Below are positions 59,190 to 64,000 of a stretch of 64,000 nucleotides of DNA, in pieces; the stretch's first letter is position 1, and each line of letters opens with the position of its first letter. Below the pieces are notes generated by a model, which saw nothing but the letters and a program-made list of their open reading frames with translations, ran no database searches and was not told where the DNA came from. This stretch comes from Leptospiraceae bacterium. Lineage in GTDB: Bacteria > Spirochaetota > Leptospiria > Leptospirales > Leptospiraceae. Location of the stretch: the NCBI GenBank assembly GCA_024233865.1, contig JACKPA010000001.1, positions 992,001 through 1,056,000 of the forward strand, written 5' to 3'. The position numbers and the translations under genes were made by a program.

Positions 59190-59438
59190 TAAATTCTCCT
59201 AATTTATAATTATTTATTGGACTAATTTAGTTTGCATTAGTGTGAATAAAAAAATTATTGTATTAATAATAAAGTATAAATAATTTTTTCAGTAAAATAA
59301 TAATTATAGTTACGATTCAATCAACATTTTTTTTATTACAAATTGAAATTATTTTATAGTAAAAAAATTTCCTTTATATGAGTTAGTTTTTTTGTAAACT
59401 CGTCTTTATACCTAGGTATTTCTTTTTGTGTTTTTCCG

Positions 59439-60272
59439 TTACAACCTTATTCTAACCAGCTTTGTGCCGGAAAAATAAAAATCCAAAATTTCTTTATAGT
59501 CCGAGTTATGGCGAGCCATGCAGTAGGCTCCCCATTGGCTCAGTCCGACTCCATGCCCAAAACCTTTTCCCTGAAACAGATAACTATTGTGAGAGGTGAC
59601 TTTTGTAATGGAAAAAAACAGAGATTGAATAACGGAATTTCCAAACATTTTTCTGAATGTTTTTGCATTTATTTTGATTTTTTCTCCGTTTTTATGGGTA
59701 ATCTCCAACTGCTTTACGCGTCCAGAATAACTATAAGACAAGATTTTTATATCCTCAAAATCTCCAATTCCTAAAACTTTTTGGAACTTATTTTTCAAAT
59801 TCGTATGTAGGAAAGTAGCTTCCCATTTTTGATTTTCTGCGGATTTGCAATATTTTAACTCTTTAGGCTTTAAATATTCCATTCCTTCTCCCCATACTTC
59901 TACTGAATCCTCTGTTTTTCCGCCGCTATGGGAATGATAAAACGTTTTGGCTGGCGTACCTTTGTAGAGTAAGATAAGGTTTCTTGTGGATTCTACGGCT
60001 TTTGTGGTCTTTGGTGTTTCTTTACTCATTCCCAAATACATCTGCGATCCTGTTCCGGCTACTAGGTGGTAAGGTTTGTGATTGTTTTTAAACATTTCCG
60101 AAATGGTGTATGTTCGGGAACATATCGCTTGTGCTTTTAAGGAATCCATTGGCCAATCGGAAAAAACTTCCGAAGGAACTACGCTCAGCAAATAGTCTTC
60201 TAATCCTAAAACGTTGATAATCGTTATTTTTTGCTTTGCATTTGGCACAAGGATTAGCTCACCTCTGTACAA
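59439..60272 (-). CDS. SpoIID/LytB domain protein, main part (5' part is in another frame)
   Basis: The 277-codon frame covers the SpoIID catalytic domain: INVLGLEDYLLSVVPSEVFS, SLKAQAICSRTYTISEM, YHSHSGGKTEDSVEVWG and the closing FGHGVGLSQWGAYCMARHNS. SpoIID enzymes are lytic transglycosylases that cut glycan strands lacking stem peptides. The apparent TTG start at 60272 has no ribosome site and lies inside the fold (YRGELILVPN is a conserved early strand). The true 5' end is the lipoprotein frame at 60308-60577; the frames would join across an A10 tract with one base added or two removed. See the finding on this tract. Confidence 0.87.
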   Translation of the reverse strand: MYRGELILVPNAKQKITIINVLGLEDYLLSVVPSEVFSDWPMDSLKAQAICSRTYTISEMFKNNHKPYHLVAGTGSQMYLGMSKETPKTTKAVESTRNLILLYKGTPAKTFYHSHSGGKTEDSVEVWGEGMEYLKPKELKYCKSAENQKWEATFLHTNLKNKFQKVLGIGDFEDIKILSYSYSGRVKQLEITHKNGEKIKINAKTFRKMFGNSVIQSLFFSITKVTSHNSYLFQGKGFGHGVGLSQWGAYCMARHNSDYKEILDFYFSGTKLVRIRL

Positions 60273-60307
60273 AAGACCTTTGTAGTTAAAAGAAGATTTC
60301 TCAAACT

Positions 60308-60577
60308 TTATTTTGATTTTTTTTTTAAGAGGTTATAAGACATTTTAAAATGGTCTTTGGTTAAACCCAAACGAGAGTTATCATCCAAATTATAAAAAGT
60401 TATGTTTCCGGGAGAAAAAACTCTAATCGTTTTGGCAGTTCCTATTTTTATACGTACTTCCTTTTTTAAAATGGTTTTATATTTTTTCGGTGGTTCCCAA
60501 TTATCTATATAAAAAAAGTTACAGCCAAACACAAAAAAAGTCAGGAAATAAAAAGGAATTACAAAATACTTTTTCAC
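60308..60577 (-). CDS. Lipoprotein N-terminus of the SpoIID protein (frame ends after A10 tract)
   Basis: The 89-codon frame has a lipoprotein signal peptide ending FVFGC (lipid Cys19), then KEVRIKIGTAKTIRVFSPGN, the first strands that precede the SpoIID domain in other bacteria. It ends LLKKKSK-stop just after a run of ten A. In the shifted frame the sequence goes on as KIKFEKSSFNYKGLLYRGEL, into the SpoIID domain. The ATG overlaps the stop of the methyltransferase gene by four bases, so both are read from one transcript. Confidence 0.8.
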   Translation of the reverse strand: MKKYFVIPFYFLTFFVFGCNFFYIDNWEPPKKYKTILKKEVRIKIGTAKTIRVFSPGNITFYNLDDNSRLGLTKDHFKMSYNLLKKKSK

Positions 60578-61899
60578 TTTATTTGCTCTAATACTGCTAT
60601 GGATTCAAAATGAGGAGTATGCGGAAAAGGATCCGCAAATAAAATTGACTTTAAACGATAGTTAGACATCTTTTCTATCTCTTCCTTTTGCAAGTTAGGG
60701 TTACAAGACACATACAAAATATATGGTATACTACTAATGTTTAAGACAGATATTAGATTTTTTCCCGCTCCACTTCTAGGTGGGTCCAAAATTGCTACGG
60801 TTTTAACAGGATTTGTTAAAAAATTCAAATCTAATTTGTTTTGGAATAGATCAAAGCGTTTAAAAAGAACTTTTTTGCTTGCATATTTTGCTTTAACGTT
60901 CTGTTCTGCTTGCAAAATGGAACTTTCCACGTTTTCAAATCCATATATTTCTTTAAAATACCTGCCAAACAATAAACTAAAAAATCCGTTTCCACAAAAA
61001 AGGTCTAGCAAAGTATCAACTTCTAAGTCAGCTATAAATTTTTCTACTGTGTCGAGAATAGGAAAAAAGCCTTTTGGGTTTGGCTGAAAAAAAGAATCAA
61101 AGGGAACCGAAAACCTTTGTTCCATAACATTTTCCATATAAAAATGATTCCCTCTGATGACTTTGTAATTTCCACTGGCAGAGACTTCTGACTTTTTATT
61201 ATTGTAGCAAAATACTATGTTGTTTGCCTTGGACTTTTGGCACACATCCGTTATGAACCTGGTTTCCCATTCCGTATCTTTAAACTCTTCACAAAAAGTA
61301 AATATTGTCAAAGAATCATGTGTTGTAAATCCATAACGCAGTGTTATGTATTTTAAATATCCTGTTTCCAATTTGCGGTGGTATGGTAATCCTTCATAAT
61401 CTTTTACCAGTTCTCTACAAACCCTTAGCTCTTCATTTGCCCAGTCACTTTGAATTTCACATCTTTCTATGTCTACTATCGTCCTGAAGTCGCCAAACTT
61501 TCTAAGTCCAATGGCTTCCGGAAAAACAGCAAAGTCCATTCGATTTCTATAGCAGACAATATTTTGAGCCGGAGCCAAATTCGATTCTAGTTTGTGATTT
61601 TCAAAGTAGAACTTCACCAAAGGATCAGTCTTATATATAAATTGTGAGGCGTATGGTAGGTGTTGGGCGCTACAACCTCCGCATTTATAATAATATTGAC
61701 AGATTGGTATCTCTATCTTGGATAAAACTTTATGCTCTTTGACAATTATCTTTTTTCGCTTTCGTTTTCCAATGGTAAAAAAAGTAATCTCATCTCCAAC
61801 GTTTGCATAGCGAAAAGAATATTTGTTTCCTTCCCATTCCCCAATACCTTCTAAAGCTTGGTTAACGTCTTGTATTTTAACTAATTTGTCTTCTTCCAA
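60574..61899 (-). CDS. TrmA/RlmD-type RNA m5U methyltransferase
   Basis: The protein has 441 residues. An iron-sulfur site CQYYYKCGGC (C-x5-CGGC) with a later Cys in ERCEIQ is typical of RlmC/RlmD-type enzymes. The SAM fold has VDTLLDLFCGNGFFSLLFG, the substrate motif ILDPPRSGAG, the catalytic Cys in YVSCNPNLQKEE and the general-base Glu in FPHTPHFESIAVLEQ. The family puts a methyl group on C5 of uridine in 23S rRNA or tRNA. A TRAM domain at the N-terminus is only weakly visible. It heads a unit with the SpoIID gene and follows the aldo/keto reductase gene by a few bases. Confidence 0.88.
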   Translation of the reverse strand: MEEDKLVKIQDVNQALEGIGEWEGNKYSFRYANVGDEITFFTIGKRKRKKIIVKEHKVLSKIEIPICQYYYKCGGCSAQHLPYASQFIYKTDPLVKFYFENHKLESNLAPAQNIVCYRNRMDFAVFPEAIGLRKFGDFRTIVDIERCEIQSDWANEELRVCRELVKDYEGLPYHRKLETGYLKYITLRYGFTTHDSLTIFTFCEEFKDTEWETRFITDVCQKSKANNIVFCYNNKKSEVSASGNYKVIRGNHFYMENVMEQRFSVPFDSFFQPNPKGFFPILDTVEKFIADLEVDTLLDLFCGNGFFSLLFGRYFKEIYGFENVESSILQAEQNVKAKYASKKVLFKRFDLFQNKLDLNFLTNPVKTVAILDPPRSGAGKNLISVLNISSIPYILYVSCNPNLQKEEIEKMSNYRLKSILFADPFPHTPHFESIAVLEQIK

Positions 61900-61907
61900 G
61901 TTGGTTG

Positions 61908-62924
61908 CTATCCCATAGGGTAAGGTATGTTTTTGGAAACTTCGTTAATTCTATCTAGTATTTCTTTTGATAAAACTAAATCTGCCGCTTTTAGGGTATC
62001 GTCCAACTGCTCTACGGATGTTGCTCCAATAAGTGTAGATGCCACAAAGTCGAATTGCTTACTCCAAGCAATCGCCATTGTAGTGACACTCATTCCGTAG
62101 TCTTTGGCAATTTGCATAAACCCTTCTGTTGCTTTTAAGCTCCTTTCATTTAAAAATCGGCTTGCCATTTGCTGTTGTCTATCAGCTGATTTGGCGTATA
62201 CGGAAAAACGTGCATTGTTGGGGGGTTGGGATGAATTGTATTTGCCACTCAAAACGCCTCCCGCTAAAGGTGAATAAGCAAGAAGGCTCACCTCTTCCTT
62301 GCGGCATACTTCTGCCAGAGAATCCTCAAATCTGCGGTTTAACATGCTAAAGTTGTTTTGGATGGTTTCGTATCGAATCAAACTGTTTTTCTCAGAAGAC
62401 CAAAGACTTTTCATCAAACCCCATGGATTTTCATTGCTACATCCGACATACCTTACTTTACCAGCGGTCACCAATTCTGACAAGGTGTAAAGTGTTTCAT
62501 CATACATCATTCCCGAATCGGGCCAATGAGTTTGGTAAATGTCGATATAATCTGTTCCTAATCTTTTTAGACTTCCTTCGATTGCTTTGAGAATGGATAG
62601 TCTATCAAGAGCTGTTTTTCCAGATCTAACAGGTGGTGTAAACCAACCATGTCCCGGTCCACATACTTTAGTAGCGAGAATGATGGAATCCCGCTTTTTT
62701 GTTTTTAGCCATTTGCCTACGATTTCTTCCGTTTTATGAACCCATTTTTCATCAGGAGGGACCGGATAAATTTCAGCCGTATCAAAAAGGTCTATTCCGG
62801 CTTCAAAAGCTTTATCCATAATTCGAAAACTATTTGTTTCATCACAAGAAGAACCAAAAGTCATGGTTCCCATACCTATTTCAGAAACAACTATACCTGT
62901 TTTTCCTGGTCTTCTTTTTTTCAT
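61908..62924 (-). CDS. Aldo/keto reductase (Tas/YajO-like)
   Basis: The protein has 338 residues. GKTGIVVSEIGMGTMTFGSS opens the barrel; the tetrad is Asp and Tyr in GIDLFDTAEIYPV, Lys in IILATKV and His in YQTHWPDSG. AYSPLAGGVLSGKY and the C-terminal STLIGATSVEQLDDTLKAAD (cofactor site) are typical of the long Tas/YajO/Kv-beta-like AKR group. NADPH-dependent reduction of an unknown carbonyl is expected. It is unrelated in subtype to the AKR at 11037. Confidence 0.94.
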   Translation of the reverse strand: MKKRRPGKTGIVVSEIGMGTMTFGSSCDETNSFRIMDKAFEAGIDLFDTAEIYPVPPDEKWVHKTEEIVGKWLKTKKRDSIILATKVCGPGHGWFTPPVRSGKTALDRLSILKAIEGSLKRLGTDYIDIYQTHWPDSGMMYDETLYTLSELVTAGKVRYVGCSNENPWGLMKSLWSSEKNSLIRYETIQNNFSMLNRRFEDSLAEVCRKEEVSLLAYSPLAGGVLSGKYNSSQPPNNARFSVYAKSADRQQQMASRFLNERSLKATEGFMQIAKDYGMSVTTMAIAWSKQFDFVASTLIGATSVEQLDDTLKAADLVLSKEILDRINEVSKNIPYPMG

Positions 62925-62978
62925 AATTTTTCTTCTTTTTTCCTTTTGTTCATCTAATTTAAGTAAGCGTTTAAAATC

Positions 62979-63953
62979 CTAATCAACCATTTTTTGGTAT
63001 TCAGAGTAATAAAGTATTAAATTTTTTATAATGCTTTCAGCTTGGTTCGATGAAATAAGAATTCCACCTTGTTTACAATCAAAACCTTTATAGTTTGGAT
63101 CAGAAAGAAAAGTTTGATGTGCTTTAGGAATATTCCAAAAGGGAATTTTAGGCTGTAGGTGGTGCACAAGATGATAATTTTCATTATGAATGCTTGTGAA
63201 AAAAGCTTCTATCCAATGGCTATGTCGGTTTCTACTCATGTGTAAATTTACATTATTGTTCATAAGCGGATAGTGCTCGCACAATTCTATAAACCAACCG
63301 ATCACTTGGAATACCGTAAGATAAGGGAGTAGCCAGAAAAAAACGAGTAGATGTAAAAGATTCACCCAAGAAAGACAAAAGACAATAAAACTCCACCAAC
63401 ATACCAAAACAAAGAGTTCGAATCGGTTGTCTTTTTCAAACAATCTTTGTGTGAGAATGGATCGAAAGTAGCTGGGAACTTTTGTTAAAAACATAGGTGC
63501 TATAATGTTTTTTTGAATAAATTGATTCGGTTTTTGGTTATTTTGGTATATTCCTTCTTGCATCATGTATTTGAAATCAGGATCAAGTTCTTTATCACCA
63601 AAATTTCCATGATGATGCTGAACATGGGATTTGTAATAGGAATTCATAATTTGAAACACTAAATAGCCGGAAAAAAAAGTACCTAGAATAAAGTTTAAAT
63701 ACTTATTTTTTGCAAGTGTTTTGTGAGCAGATTCATGCAATAAAGTCGCTAAGGCTCTCTGTCTGGAAGCAATAATAAGCATGGCTAAGGGATAAAAATA
63801 CCAAGAAATTTTATATGTTATAATAATACTTATTACAATGAAAAAATAGTCTTCTAAAAGTGCCAGAAAACAATGCCAGTTGTCTTTTGTTACTAAAAGG
63901 TGAATTTCATCATTAATTTTCTTGCTAAATTTATAACTTGTAAAGCTTTTCAT
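62979..63953 (-). CDS. Membrane fatty acid desaturase-like protein
   Basis: The protein has 324 residues and about four hydrophobic segments. The three histidine boxes of di-iron desaturases are present: LLHESAHKTLAKN, KSHVQHHHGNFGD and NYHLVHHLQPKIP, plus HSHWIEAFF between. It may introduce a double bond into acyl chains or act on another lipid such as a carotenoid. No electron-transfer gene is adjacent. The gene is complete: the ATG is 47 bases from the window edge. Confidence 0.9.
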   Translation of the reverse strand: MKSFTSYKFSKKINDEIHLLVTKDNWHCFLALLEDYFFIVISIIITYKISWYFYPLAMLIIASRQRALATLLHESAHKTLAKNKYLNFILGTFFSGYLVFQIMNSYYKSHVQHHHGNFGDKELDPDFKYMMQEGIYQNNQKPNQFIQKNIIAPMFLTKVPSYFRSILTQRLFEKDNRFELFVLVCWWSFIVFCLSWVNLLHLLVFFWLLPYLTVFQVIGWFIELCEHYPLMNNNVNLHMSRNRHSHWIEAFFTSIHNENYHLVHHLQPKIPFWNIPKAHQTFLSDPNYKGFDCKQGGILISSNQAESIIKNLILYYSEYQKMVD

Positions 63954-64000
63954 ATAAGGTTTGTAGGTAATCCACTAAATAAATTGTCTACATTTATAAA

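Noticed and set aside
1..64000. tRNA, rRNA or CRISPR loci
   Set aside because: No T-loop words with cloverleaf surroundings, no rRNA-like blocks and no direct repeat-spacer series were found by reading; a tRNAscan or Infernal run would settle this.

Overview
The window is AT-rich DNA (roughly one third G+C by eye) from a diderm bacterium, most likely a spirochaete of the Leptospira group. This rests on lipoboxes and coding style of the Leptospira kind, TTG starts, a DprE1/DprE2-like pair, a norCBQD denitrification locus, TPR lipoproteins and several CPBP proteases. No rRNA, tRNA or CRISPR array was seen, so the assignment is an inference.

Layout. 0-9 kb: the edge of a bifunctional-nuclease (DUF151) gene, small secreted proteins, a class D beta-lactamase lipoprotein, a CPBP protease, a GT87-like glycosyltransferase and a cytochrome P450, with scraps of a type I restriction subunit and an antitoxin-like gene. 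8.3-15.5 kb: richer in G+C than its flanks and probably acquired. It holds a tandem DUF1330-like protein, then an AraC regulator divergent from an operon of aldo/keto reductase, alpha/beta hydrolase, CMD-cupin fusion and a second hydrolase. 15.5-21.5 kb: GGDEF and hydrolase remnants, a second P450 divergent from a CrtI-like oxidoreductase, a LecA-like lectin-domain protein, an IS91-family transposase remnant and a DUF4424 protein.

21.9-38.4 kb is the accessory core. First comes a co-directional block: Rpn-family nuclease, small ORF, broken WD40 gene, N-terminally truncated Rpn copy, and a WD40-ankyrin-triple AAA (CbxX-type) chain carried on three touching, apparently coupled ORFs, with a Tudor/Agenet-like insert inside the first AAA module. 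Next, after a repeat and a GNAT acetyltransferase, lies a 1279-residue LRR-Roc-COR GTPase with a HEPN-like C-terminus, followed by a WYL-domain protein. An R-M gene remnant touches the Roco start. This has the look of an undescribed defence or allorecognition island. A GIY-YIG-like protein, a small unknown and two lipoproteins follow on the minus strand.

38.4-64 kb is more chromosome-like: a REC-HATPase signalling protein, TPR proteins, an SDR/FAD-oxidase pair, ABC-F, norCBQD with a perfect FNR/DNR-type box, a YheT-like hydrolase, a DUF6544-MarR pair with a palindromic operator candidate, a MORN-chagasin fusion, a CPBP protease, VOC, a PD-(D/E)XK protein, a membrane glycosyltransferase-like protein, CAP and DUF2147 proteins, a SpoIID gene broken at an A10 tract, a TrmA/RlmD-type methyltransferase, an aldo/keto reductase and a fatty acid desaturase. 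Several dispersed non-coding repeats connect these regions. All family calls come from reading the sequence; no database search was possible.
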